The notes under the pieces were generated by a model that saw only the letters and a list, made by a program, of their open reading frames with translations, searched no databases and was not told the origin of the DNA. 64,000 nt of DNA. Source: Pomphorhynchus laevis. Taxonomy: Eukaryota > Acanthocephala > Palaeacanthocephala > Echinorhynchida > Pomphorhynchidae. The stretch covers positions 62,001 to 126,000 of the forward strand of contig WNNJ02000891.1 in the NCBI GenBank assembly GCA_012934845.2. Direction: 5' to 3'. Below, piece after piece: positions 1 through 10,472 of this stretch; the first letter of the stretch is position 1, and every line of letters starts with the position of its first letter. Both the position numbers and the translations under genes were made by a program.

Positions 1-1868
1 CGTTCACAACATCCGACGAATCAACGAACTTCACGCCAACGACAACAACTGGGCCTGCGCAAAGATCGATCTTTCAAACGCCTTTAACTCATTGTCCAGA
101 GCGCACTTACGAGCGGCGGTCCGAGAGAACGTCCCGGAGCTCTTGCCATGGTTTGACTTTTCATACAAGTGCAAGGCACCCCTTTGTTTCGGCCCGCAGG
201 ACCCTCTCAATTCATGTGAAGGAGTCCAGCAGGGTGACCCGTTAGGCCGTTTCCTCTTCGCTTTGGCCATTAAAAAACGATTGAACACGTTTATCATATC
301 CCTGGAATAAACCTCAACATGTGGTATCTGGACGATGGCATAGTCGGCAGGACGCCTTCGGCAATTGCATCCGCACTCGCTGGCTAGACACGAGTTTCAA
401 GATTAAATTGCAGCTAAACTGGCGAAAGACAGAGGTCATCGGTACGCCTAAAGCCATAAGCTCTTGCTTGGCCCTACTATCCGAGGTGGTTTCGGAGAAC
501 ACCTCTGGAAACATGCACTTGTTAGGCATACCCATCGGTGACGAGTCCTTCATAGAAACCCACCTGACAAACGAGATTCTGCCACCGCTAATCCAGACAA
601 TCGATGCAGTAGCCAAGCTGCCAGACCCCCAAGTCGGATACCTCCTACTCAAACACTGCGCTTCCTCGTCCAGGATAAACCACCTTCTCCGTTCAGTTGA
701 TCCAAGGATTACAAAAACGTTTTGTCAGTCATTCGACAGACAAATCGCCAGCGCCTTTCAGAAAATATGCGCGTGTCAACTACACGAAGCAGCGAAATCA
801 CAGATGACACTCCCAATCCGTCTGGGTGGATTTGGCCTAAGATGCAATGCGGCGCATGTCCAGAGCGCATTTATACATAGCGTGATGCAGGTCGGAGAAG
901 AATACAGTCTGGATCCTACACTTTTTCCTGGCTATTCAGAGGCATTAGCCACCCTTAGAACCACAGTGGGATCTCACTTCATACCGTCTACGGAGGGCGA
1001 TCAATCATCAACCTCACGCCTGATTGAAAATCTCGCCTCGAGACAGCTTATACAATCATCTAGCGAAATGGATCGTGCCCGACTACATGCAGTGTCGTGT
1101 CCAAAAGCTGGGGCTTGGCTTAGTGCTGTACCAAATGCGGCATCCGGAACGGAATTAACACCCCCACAGTTCTGTATTCTAGTCCGCATGTGGCTTGGGA
1201 TTCCTTTACACGAAAAGGATTATAGGTGCGGCCGCTGCATGCGCATAGCTGATAAGGAAGGCATACACTCGCTAACATGCCAATACGTGGGTTACCAAGG
1301 ACTGAGCCATAATGCTATTCGTGACGTGGTATCCGCAGCCGCACAATCAGCCCGGATGGATGTAGCTCTGGAAGTGCGAGGTATTATCCCGGACCTACGT
1401 GAACGGCCGGCAGACATCCTATTTTATGGGGATCCTCTCCATGCAATCGACTTTGCAGTCACTCACCCCCAACAGACAGCATACCGTCGCTCCGCTGCTA
1501 ACGCACAGCTCGACGCCGCTACATCGTACGCGGCTAATGTTAAAGACCGGAAGTACAAGAGCAGGGTCGAAGCAGCGGGGTATATATTCTCAGCCGCTGT
1601 AGTGGAGTCGTTTGGGGGATGGAATGAAGAGGGAAATAGGGTCATTAAACGGGTCGCAAATAACATGAGCCGGACAAGCGGAGTCAGATACGCCGTGACG
1701 ATCTCGCATTTATACCAGCGCATCTCTATTGCAATAATGAGAGGCAACGCCAAAGCAATGCTAGCGTCACTTGACCAGATCCCAATATCGACATTTGATG
1801 GTGGACAGCAGGAAACGTGTGAACCCGGGAAACGCCTCTTCGAGCCAGACTCTCGTGCTTCGAGCTGA
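1..1868 (+). mobile_element. Lineage E RLE-type non-LTR retrotransposon, RT to C-terminus, frameshifted and cut by the window edge
   Basis: The left part reads RT motif A (CAKIDLSNAFNSLSR, about 62-106) and motif B (GVQQGDPLGRFLFALA, about 223-270). The active-site motif C (MWYLDDG, about 319-339) is in a different frame, and a further shift near 385 joins the long ORF ending at 1868, so this copy cannot make an intact RT. The C-terminal half carries a finger-like C-x2-C...H...C near 1226-1280, an RHN-like SHNAIRD stretch and a PAD...AIDFAV pattern that resembles the PD-(D/E)XK restriction-like endonuclease of R2-group elements. The end of the family is marked by QRISIAIMRGNAKAML. Related fragments lie at 3136, 12180, 15665, 30340, 38560 and 44985. 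The start of the element is outside the window. Assignment to an RLE lineage is inferred from motif order; the clade name is not certain. Confidence 0.75.
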
Positions 1869-1877
1869 ACTCGTGAT

Positions 1878-2459
1878 GTGATGGGACTACCGGTTTGCAA
1901 AGATACCAACAAGAACCATACCCCAATGAATGAGTACGACGAAATAATTCCCGTGTCATGCATGACTGAGATAGTGCACCAAATTCCCGATACACTGCCA
2001 ATAATCCAGGCCAGCCCGATTTCTAACATACAAATAATGCCCCAGCAACCTATCCAAACGATCATGATCATTGAACAGCCGCGTACGACAACTGCGAAGA
2101 TCGATATCGACAATGTTGAGTATTTTCCTGAGCATGAACGAGAAACAATGGGACCGAAATTTGGTGGAGCAATTGAAAAGTGCTCACGATGTGGAACCAC
2201 AGCGCATGCTGCGGAAAGAATTGGTGCGTGCAGTTCGCAATGGCACGAAAAGTGCTTTAGATGTAAAACTTGCAATACAACGTTGACTTTGGGTACATAT
2301 AAAGATCAGGATGGAGAAATATACTGCAAAGGTTGCTTCGCCGATAAACTTCTTCCACACGACAGAAACCGCAAACAGGCCGAGGAGGAAATGAAGGCCA
2401 GCAAGCAGCTGAAATTCAGTAGTTTTTGTATTAGATTTTTTTTCATTACATCTTGTTAA
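1878..2459 (+). CDS. LIM zinc-binding domain protein (partial or captured ORF)
   Basis: The C-terminal half contains one complete LIM domain. The eight zinc ligands follow C-x2-C-x17-H-x2-C-x2-C-x2-C-x17-C-x2-C, from CSRCG to YCKGCF, preceded by GPKFGGAIEKC. It resembles CRP/EPLIN-type LIM modules, which act as protein-protein adaptors on actin or in muscle. The first 85 or so residues are low-complexity and unrecognised. The ORF opens at a GTG or the ATG at 1881 and lies in the same reading frame as the RT ORF upstream, separated from it by one TGA (1866-1868). The tail after KQAEEEMKASKQ turns hydrophobic and is probably intron or spacer read-through. MITE-like repeats begin 30 bp downstream. 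It may be a host exon next to an insertion, or sequence captured by the element. The domain call is firm; the gene model is not. Confidence 0.6.
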   Translation: MMGLPVCKDTNKNHTPMNEYDEIIPVSCMTEIVHQIPDTLPIIQASPISNIQIMPQQPIQTIMIIEQPRTTTAKIDIDNVEYFPEHERETMGPKFGGAIEKCSRCGTTAHAAERIGACSSQWHEKCFRCKTCNTTLTLGTYKDQDGEIYCKGCFADKLLPHDRNRKQAEEEMKASKQLKFSSFCIRFFFITSC

Positions 2460-2486
2460 AACTAAATCTAGTTTTTGATGTTTAAA

Positions 2487-2762
2487 TTAATAATTGTTTT
2501 TAGATTTTCTATAATTTAAATCAAGGTAAAATAAAAAATTGAAATTTAAAAAGTCATTTTTAAGAATTAACTAATAAAAACAGACGTTGTATCAGAATAA
2601 GAATTAGAGGTCATCAGGAGGAACTGCTATGCTATCAAGTTTCGAATCCTAACTCTTTTACCCAACATAGCAGCAAGGCTAAATACGTGTTAAGGACGTA
2701 TTTCCTCTGATTGAATTTGATTATATAGTATCTTATTCTAATACAAAGTATATTATTTATTA
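2487..2762 (+). repeat. MITE-like foldback repeat, copy 1 (core 2572-2762)
   Basis: The core is bounded by imperfect inverted ends (TAATAAAAACAGACGTTG at the left; the complement of it at the right, ending TTATTTATTA). Inside are ctgctatg/catagcag and the hairpin AAATACGT-gttaagg-ACGTATTT. The 85-bp A+T-rich left flank (2487-2571) is also shared with the copies at 2846 and 24225. This copy carries a compensatory change in the hairpin compared with the AAATACAT/ATGTATTT version elsewhere. Confidence 0.65.
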
Positions 2763-2845
2763 TCCATGCCTGCCAACGAAGACTTGCCGACAAAATAAAC
2801 AAAACATAATAATGCTAAATCAAAATTTAATAATTAAATAATAAA

Positions 2846-2886
2846 ATTAATAATTGTTTTTAGATTTTCTATAATTTAAATCAAGT

Positions 2887-2917
<31 letters not shown>

Positions 2918-3135
2918 ATTTAAAATAAACGTCATTTTTATGAATTGACTAATAAATAACAGAGTTGTATCAGAATAAGAATTAGAGGTCATCAGTAGGA
3001 ACTGCTATGCTTTCAGGTTTCGGCCCCTAACTCCTCTACCCAACATAGCAGCGGGGCCAAATACATGCTAATGATGTATTTCCTCTGAAATAACTATCTA
3101 GTATCTTATTTTAATACAAAGTATATTATTTATTA
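2846..3135 (+). repeat. MITE-like foldback repeat, copy 2 (core 2949-3135)
   Basis: Close copy of the repeat at 2487-2762, in the same orientation, with the same internal stems ctgctatg/catagcag, ggcccc/ggggcc and AAATACAT/ATGTATTT. Both copies are followed by the same stretch (atccatgcctgc, then aacgaagacttgccgac), which is lineage E coding sequence. The block of about 370 bp therefore appears to be tandemly duplicated together with a piece of the interrupted retroelement. Confidence 0.65.
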
Positions 3136-3900
3136 TCCATGCCTGCAAACGAAGACTTGCCGACGATGCACGGACGGAATATCTAGCCCAACTCATCGCG
3201 GTAGCATCAAAGTGGTCCGGGGCGTTCCTTGAATCACTGCCGATCACATCCGTAGGCACACGAGTTGATGACCGATCCATTTATATCGCCGTGGCGTTAA
3301 GGCTCATTGTTCAATGCTTTCAACGTCGTCGGTGTATCTGCGGAGTGTCGGTCCCGCGGCGCAGTGCTTATGTCATAGACTGCAACAGGATAACGTCTTG
3401 TCATCACCGACATGTTGCGGTCAACGAGATTTTGAGAATAGCTCATGCTGCCTCAGGATACCCCTCCATACTTCAACCGGCGGACTTAGCGCGATACGAT
3501 GGCAAACGATCTAATAGTGCGACTCTTATGCCATGGGAAGCTGGCCGTATACCCGTTTGGGATTTCACTTGTCTGAACACCATGTCTGCCAGTAATGTCG
3601 CTTATGCGGTGTGTTCTGCTAGCGCTGTTGCAGCTCACTGGGAACAGCTTAAAGAATCAAATACAGCTGCTTCGATGATCGACAGTATTTGTTTGTCCCC
3701 ATCGCCATCGAAACACAGGGCGCGGTCGGCCCCAGCGCATCTGCGTTTTTGTGGCAGCTTGGTTTAATGTTTTGGGCGGACAACTGGTGATAAACGTTCA
3801 TTCAGCTGGTTCATGCAACGAATCAGCGCAGCCGCGCAACGATGGAATGCAGCATCCTTTTTGGAGTCGGTTGAAGATCCCTCTCTAGGTAACTACCTTA
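3136..3900 (+). pseudogene. Lineage E retrotransposon, C-terminal fragment
   Basis: Reading across frames gives the recognisable C-terminal succession of the family: ARTEYLAQLIAVASKW, SLPITSVGTRVDDRS, a Cys/His region, VNEILRIAHAASGYPS, then LMPWEAGRIPVWDFTCLNT, which holds the WDFTC strand of the putative restriction-like nuclease, and finally FMQRISAAAQRWNAASFLES. Frame changes occur near 3290-3400 and 3700-3790. There is no RT part: the 5' side is replaced by the MITE-like repeats. The very similar fragment at 44985-47060 shows what is missing. It is a dead copy. Confidence 0.7.
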
Positions 3901-3917
3901 TTATTTAATTCATATTT

Positions 3918-4077
3918 ATTTCCAAATGTTTATCTTAGATGTATTTAAGCGTTTACTATTAATCAGCTTACCAAAGTAAGCATTTAAGTCATTATATAAC
4001 GAATTGTAAATTTTATTTTTTATTTTTATTATTATTTAATCTATATTTTATATTATTTAATCTATATTATTTAATCG
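3918..4077 (-). mobile_element. Penelope-like (Naiad-type) fragment, left part of an interrupted copy
   Basis: Matches the N-terminal part of the Penelope-like copy at 13590-15065 (compare 14680-14790): the cactattaatcagctta-like stretch and the attatataacgaa stretch. It breaks at ttatttaatc and resumes after the inserted lineage A fragment at about 4640. Confidence 0.6.
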
Positions 4078-4581
4078 GTGGAGCCACATTTGATAGCTTT
4101 GAGTGATGAGATTGTTTTCGACAATCCCGCTACATCAACTGATAAGAATGCAAGGGTGGATTCTGCCTGTCATGGTTTATATTGTGATCTGTCGGAGCGG
4201 TCCTTAATGGACATTTGTATTTTTAGTCACTTAGTTCCGTCGTACTCATCTGACCGAATAGGAAACCCATTCAATTACCATGAATCAAGGAAAATAAGTA
4301 AATATGGAGAGAGAATTGCACTTTATGAACGGGCAACTTTTTACCCGATTATGATTGCAGCAAATGGTGCACTTGATTTATCAACCCAATGTGTTCTTAC
4401 ACAAATAGCAAGACTATCGAGGAATTACAACGAAACCATCAAACATTTAAGATGCAAAATAAGTTTCGCATTAGCGAAAGCGACGTCTATGTGTGTTCGA
4501 GCCAGTCCTTCAACGTATAATTTTCCGGTCTACGCTAGGCTCTGGAATAAACATGGAAAAGATTTTGCAGATCGTTATTGA
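4078..4581 (+). pseudogene. Lineage A (CXC-RT-RLE) retrotransposon, 5'-truncated endonuclease fragment
   Basis: The ORF corresponds to the last 165 residues of the family: ARVDSACHGL, then RSLMDICIFSHLVPSYSS (the D-x-C strand of the restriction-like nuclease), YHESRKISKYGERIA and the C-terminal basic stretch ATSMCVRASPST. RT and finger are absent, as expected for a 5'-truncated insertion by target-primed reverse transcription. It sits inside a Penelope-like fragment whose two halves flank it. It is closest in wording to the fragment at 37302-37961, so probably the same subfamily. Not functional on its own. Confidence 0.75.
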
Positions 4582-4639
4582 ACAAAAATTTTTCACATTT
4601 TACAAAAAAGATCTATAAAAAATTATTGTACGATTAAAA

Positions 4640-4780
4640 AATATATTTATACCCTTTTGATAGCATTTTCCTTATTCGCTATTTTTAATAAATTCTAGAT
4701 ATTGAGCGCATATATGTTCATTTATTTTATCAAAACTTAGACTTTTACAATTTCAATAACATCAGTTATTTTTTAATAAT
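4640..4780 (-). mobile_element. Penelope-like (Naiad-type) fragment, right part of the interrupted copy
   Basis: Starts at atatttatacccttttgatagc and continues through catatatgttcatttattttatc and aaacttagacttttac, collinear with 14785-14910 of the longer copy. It decays into A+T-rich sequence after about 4760. Confidence 0.55.
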
Positions 4781-5467
4781 TTTTATAAAAAGTATTTATG
4801 AAAAATATGTTTTTAATTATGAAAGATATCAATTGAAAAAGGCAATTGCAATAGTCGAAAATTTGTGAACAAGAATTTCTTATTTTATTGTATTACCCGA
4901 TGTTTTATCGCCCTGTTCAATTAACGAGCACATCGAACGTATCATTGGACATTATGAAAGATCTTAAGTTATAATTATGCTATACTTTATTACAAATATG
5001 AGTTATTCATCTTATACAAATATACAAAGATATCTTGCTTATACCAATAATCCTGATAATCCTTATCCCTATTTTTATATCCAAATATTAATATATCTGG
5101 TTTCTTCTTAATTTATTTTATATAACAACATTTTAGATTAGAACACATTATTGCAATGTTCTGTTAATTTGATGAATCAAACGAAAGGGTCTCTTCATAC
5201 CAACAATAGTGACGAGTGCACGCAATGTGTTGTTCAACTAAGTTTACCTGTCTTATTCTGTAAGTAAATAATAGACGCAAATTCGGATGATTTACAGTTT
5301 CAGGTGCTTTACACTTTTTTACGACATTATTTTTTCTGCTAATTTTCAAGCAAGTTTAATGAATTTTTTCTTTTTTTCATAATGTAGAATTATAAGAAAT
5401 TATCAACAAAATATTATTAAAATGTTAAATTTACAATATGAAACTAAGCGAAAAATATACGGATGGC
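4781..5467. other. A+T-rich spacer with no recognisable gene
   Basis: No ORF with recognisable content. The only notable feature is at 5278-5440, a stretch of about 160 bp repeated almost exactly at 6087-6246 (caaattcggatgattta through the poly-T tract to aatttacaata). Confidence 0.5.
5278..5440 (+). repeat. Direct repeat of about 160 bp, copy 1 (copy 2 at 6087-6246)
   Basis: Both copies start caaattcggatgattta and run through ggtgctttacactttt, the poly-T tract and cataatgtagaattataag. The two reverse-oriented MITE-like repeats lie between them. No coding content. Confidence 0.6.
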
Positions 5468-5660
5468 TAATAAGCAATATGCTTTGTATAAAAATAAGTT
5501 ATACTAAATAATCAAATTTCGTCAGAGGAAATACTTCATTAGCATGTATTTGGCTTTGCGGCTATGATGGGTCGAGGAATAGGAGGCCGAAACATGATAA
5601 TATAGCACTTCATCCTGATGACCTCTAATCCTTATTCTGATACAACGTCTGTTATTTATT
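5468..5660 (-). repeat. MITE-like foldback repeat, copy 3, reverse orientation
   Basis: Reverse complement of the family at 2572 and 24322. The outer inverted ends are visible at 5468 (taataagcaatatgctttg) and at 5629-5660. The internal catagc/gctat stem and the tacatgctaatg hairpin loop are partly decayed. Confidence 0.6.
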
Positions 5661-5710
5661 TGTCAATTTATCAAAATTAACTTTTATTTTAAATTTCAAT
5701 TTTTTATTTT

Positions 5711-5851
5711 TCGTCAGAGGAAATACGTCATTAGCATGTATTTGGCTTCGCGGCTATGACGGGTCGAGGAGTAAGGGGCCGAAACATGATAATATAGCAG
5801 TTCATCCTGATAACCTCTAATCCTTATTCTGATACAACGTCTGTTATTTAT
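5711..5851 (-). repeat. MITE-like foldback repeat, copy 4, reverse orientation, one end missing
   Basis: Tandem with copy 3 and separated by a shared A+T-rich linker. The cgtcagaggaaatacgtcat start and the cttattctgatacaacgtc end are present, but the outer inverted end on the left is absent. In this orientation the hairpin arms pair with a G-U wobble. Confidence 0.6.
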
Positions 5852-6816
5852 TTGTCAATTTATAAAAATTAACTTTTATTTTAAACTTTAACTTTATATA
5901 AATATAAATTGTATAAGATCTTACATAAAATAATATATAAATATTATATTATATATAATATAAAATACGTAGACTAATGTAAGTCGCGAATATTCGCCCA
6001 ATGCCGATAGCAAAGACTAATTATATGGTATGTGCTGTATTTAATCAAACTACACACGATATTAGCATATCGACAATTTTATCACAAATTCGGATGATTT
6101 ACACTTTCAGGTGCTTTACACTTTTTTACGACATTATTTTTCTGCTAATTTTCAAGCAAGTTTAATGAATTTTTTCTTTTTTTTTCATAATGTAGAATTA
6201 TAAGAAATTAACAACAAAATATTATTAAAATATTAAATTTACAATAAGTAAATAAAAAAACATTATTAAAAATAAATTTAAAATATTAAGCGGAAAAAGT
6301 TTATGTATGGATAATAAATAATGTAATTTGTTTTGGAATTAGGTACACAAATAATTGTATTTGAAGAATTTTTTATTATAATGAAGAAGTAAAAGTAAAC
6401 AAAATATTTTTAAATTTAAACGATTAAGCGAAAATTTTTAAGACTCGGAATCGTTTTAGTAGACTCCGTAATCTGATCTGTTTACTGAGTCTACGCATTG
6501 AAGGCATTGAAATTTGACTCTGTTATCTAATTTGCTTAAGCACAATGAATAAAAATTATCAAATACCACACTGTTATTAAAAATTCGTTGATAAAAATCA
6601 GCAAAAATATACTATCAAAATCAGCGAAAAATGAGTATAATCAATTCAATATTAAAATTTAAAATTATCACATTTTAAAATTATAATTAACGCTAACTAT
6701 TATCAATGTTTATGTCTGTTTACAAAATTTCTATTTAAATGAATTATGAATTATTGTAAATTTTAAAACAAAATACTAACAGTAATTAAAAATAAATTAT
6801 ATAAAATATTTATTAC
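5852..6816. other. A+T-rich spacer
   Basis: Nothing gene-like recognised. It holds the second copy of the 160-bp direct repeat (6087-6246) and simple A+T runs. The phrase agactccgtaatctgatctg-like/actgagtctacg recurs elsewhere in spacer DNA (24141, 24701, 30047), suggesting a further degraded repeat. Confidence 0.4.
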
Positions 6817-9800
6817 GTGATATTTTTAAATATTTTGCGTAATATTTCCGTATCTACATCGGCTCGGTATGAAGTTATTAAGACATCACGACCTTATTTA
6901 ATGTATTATATTTTACACAAAAATATTAACATTTTGAAGGTAACCCGCAAATGGGCCCTAATTTTGTCAGAAGAAATATATATCATTTTTTTACATTTGC
7001 CGCAGTCACTCTTATAAATCACTCTCTGCTCGAAAATATAAAATCCGCTGATATTGTACGCGTGGACATCGAAGCGCCGCAGAACAAATTTTTGCAAGAG
7101 ACATACTGACATTTTACAACAGATGTTACGTCTTTATGAGAAAAGATCTCTTACCAGAGGAAATAAAATTACAGAAAGCGGCACTCACTGAACTTAAGGA
7201 TCGTAAAGCGAACGGTGAAAGTAATTTGATTATTAAAAATTTTTGAGTAGTACGGCGCAGAATCTCTACACGTTTTTGGATCCGTTCCAAACCTTCAGAA
7301 GTGAGCAAGGATGCTCTTCGTCTACTCTGTGTCGCACCACCCTTAAGCTCACTCTAGGTTTTTTATCCGAAAAATTATACCTCCGTTGCTACGGGGTCTG
7401 TTACCGACGTAGTTCAGTCTACGAGCATCTTCCCCAATTTGCGTATACTTTACACAAACATACTTAGCATTTACCATAAATTAGATGAATTGACGGTGCG
7501 TTTGTCGAAGACGCGTTACGATATAATAGCTCTCACTGAGACCTGGCTAAGTATAGACATACTTGATTCTGAAATAAGTATCGAGGTATATACTCTCATT
7601 CGTGGGGATAGACAATGCCGCAGGGGTGGTCGTGTTGCTATTTATATAAGAGAGCCATTATCTGTAAAAATAGTCGAATCTAGTAATTCTTCGTCTGAAT
7701 GTGATTATTTGTAGGTATCTATTAACCAATGGATTAGGAACCTAACGTTCGGTATATTTTACCGACTTCCGTGTTCGTCAACTGCCTCTATTCAATCGTT
7801 TCTGCTTAGTCATGTAAAAATGTCTAAAGAGGGAGATTTGGTTATCGTAGGAGACTTTAATATGCCAGAAGTAAACTGGAAGGGTTATGTTCCTATTAGT
7901 GGATGTGATCATGGTTCTTGTGAACTCTTAGAATTTTTTAATAGTTTTAACTTATTTAGCATGTCCATGGGCATACGCGATATAGAAAGGATAAGTCTTC
8001 TTTGCTCGACATTTATCTTACTGTCAAGGAGATTGCTATTGGGAATATTAAGTACGGTTCTCCAATCGGTTCAAGTGATCATGCTACCATCGATTTTCTT
8101 ATTAACCTTGATCTCAAGGTATCTTCTAATTGTAATAAATTTCCGAATTTCAAGAAAGCCGATTATTCCACTATTATAACTCTTCTCTCAAATATTCAAT
8201 GGCCCAACCCTTATATTTTAGGAATACAGCCAGCGTGGGACTTTTTCCGGAATACTTTACTCTCAATATTATTGGCACATACACCTATATGCTCTATTTC
8301 AAAAAGACTGAAGCATCCTTTATGGGTGGATACGTCCCTATGATCTCTTCTAGTAGAACGAGATCGCGCCTTCCTGGATTTCAAACGCTGTATTAGATCT
8401 TTCTCCTCATACAAGGTTATTAAAAATAGAGTCACTTCGATTAAACGAAGTAAACGTCATACCTATATTACTAGCATGTGTAAGTCCTTGAATCAGAATT
8501 CTCGAAATATATTTAGTTTTATTTGTGGTCAGAGATATCCTCAATAGGATTCGTTTAGCTTAATAAGCTCCGAGAGAAATTCTATAAATAATGCGAGCGA
8601 AATTGCAGAAGCATTTGCAGATCACTATGAACTTCCTAGCGTATCGAGTCCTTCAAATGATAGCGATCAGTTACTTTCATCTTATAAAATAGATCCCCCA
8701 ATATTATCCAGTGTCGAATTCTCTGTTCTGGATGTATTCGATGAGCTTAGAAAATCAAAACCTTCGTCCATTAGTGGTCCTGATAATATACAATCGATCG
8801 TATTGCGAGAGGCTGCATCAGCACTATGCTTTCCGCTTTGGCTTATTTACCGTTGCTCCATAGATTCAGGAATTTTACCTTTTGAGTGGAAAAAAGCCAC
8901 CATTAAGCCCATTTTCAAGAAAGGTTCAAGATCTGCTGCTGGGAAATTTATAGACCAGTGAGCCTGACTTGTGAGGTATGCAAAATTCTGGAAAAGCTAA
9001 TTTTACGCTCCTTGACATCATACATAGAAAACTATTGTATTCTAAATGTTCATCAACATGGTTTCCGACACGGGTGATCCACTACTACTAATTTAGTTAG
9101 TGCACGGGCTAGCTGGTGTGATTCATTGATGGTTGGACACGGAGTTGATATTCTATTTTTCGATTTATCAAAGACCTTCGATAGGGTTAATCATACCAAT
9201 TTAATTAGTAAATTATTTGATGTGGGTATTAGAGGTAGTATCCTTCGATGGTTAAATTGTTTTCTCCAAGATAGGTTATTTGCGGTGAAAGTTAAAAACA
9301 ATTTATCACGTTGGCGAACAATGTCGAGTGGTGTACCTCAAGGTTCAGTCATAAGTCCTACTCTGTTCAACATATATGTCATGTCAATTGCTCATTTTCG
9401 ATGTACGCCGATGATATCAAAATTTGGAATGGTATTCGGGATCTTTCAGATCATAACCGGCTTCAAAAGGACATAGATTTCATACACTCGTGGTGCAACT
9501 CACATGATCTGATACTATTAACATAGAAAAGACCTATCACATGCATTTAGGTCAGTTGATGTACTCTGGCTCGTACACTTTAGGCGGTGCTACCATTAAG
9601 AATCTTGATCAAGTCAAGGATCTCGGTATTATATTATCTAATAATCTGTCGTCGGGTCCTCATGTAAGATATATTGTAAGCAAATGTCAACGCATCCTAG
9701 GGCTACTACGAAGAATGCTAGGTTCAATAGATGTTGACTCATTTAGGGTGCTGTTCCCCTCGTTTGTTCTTTCTCATATGCTATATGCTTCATCAGCAGT

Positions 9801-10290
9801 CTTTCAGCAATCTAAGGGTGATTTGCATTTACTTGAGGGCATTCTCCTTAAAGCTAGCCATATGGTTTCTTCTATTCGAGATATTCCCTACCCTCAGAGA
9901 CTAGAAGTTCTAGGCATATGCGATGTTAAGACGTCCTTAATTAAATCAGATTTGATGTTGGTGTGGAAGACACTGCACTCTTTTAAGCACGTTTTAAACC
10001 CTCTATTTACACTGTCTGCTAATGAAAATCTACGAGGACACAAGCTTAAACTGGTACACAAACTGGGACCGAAGCGGAACCGAGGTAACATAAGACATCG
10101 AATTGTCAAACATTGGAATAAATTACCATCTACTGTTGTTGAGACCACACATGTATCAGAATTTAAGAATTATCTTCGTTCTGAATTCCGCCTTGAATCC
10201 TGACTTGTTTCAGCTATTTTGTTTACTAGTTTTTATTTCTCTGTTTCTCTTTTTACTGTGATGCCTCTGTTTTGAGCTTTGCTCTTTTGG
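6817..10290 (+). mobile_element. CR1/Jockey-like APE-type non-LTR retrotransposon, heavily mutated
   Basis: Order is as in an APE-type LINE. A decayed ORF1 tail with FMRKDLLPEEIKLQKAAL and LIIKNF (about 7130-7245, the RRM-end signature of LINE ORF1) is followed by the apurinic-endonuclease part: DIIALTETWLS at 7527-7559 (catalytic Glu in LTET) and VIVGDFNMPEVNW near 7843-7881. The RT follows: PIFKKGS near 8910, DILFFDLSKTFDRVNH (9147-9194, motif A), SGVPQGSVISPTLFN (9329-9373, motif B) and MYADDIKIWN in a shifted frame near 9403. The C-terminus is open at 9541-10203. Several frameshifts and stops (7714, 8179, 8937, 9476) show that it is dead. The element ends near a GAGC-TTT-GCTC hairpin at 10274-10284 followed by aatgaataataac. 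The nearest relative in this window is 49841-53960. Confidence 0.8.
10274..10284 (+). other. 3'-terminal mini-hairpin of CR1-like element
   Basis: GAGC-TTT-GCTC just before the A/T-rich tail. The same stem with a different loop occurs at the 3' ends of the elements at 22171-22181 (TAT loop) and 53912-53924 (five-base loop). It is probably the RNA structure recognised by the RT; this function is inferred from position. Confidence 0.45.
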
Positions 10291-10472
10291 CGGTCAATGA
10301 ATAATAACGATATATGTCCTGATCGATGTGATAGTCTCATATTCATTTTTTGCCGTTCAGCAATTTTTAGAGCCAATGATTTGATACACGCTCTTACACT
10401 TTTGCCAGTACCGCCAGGAGTCTCTCAAATAAGGGGGCAAAATGAGCTGTGCTCTAATGTGTGTATCCTCTC

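Noticed and set aside
5480-5660. Hammerhead ribozyme in the reverse-oriented MITE-like repeat, because CTGATGA and GAAA-like words occur
   Set aside because: The words are in the wrong order and no stem I or stem II partner sequences surround them.
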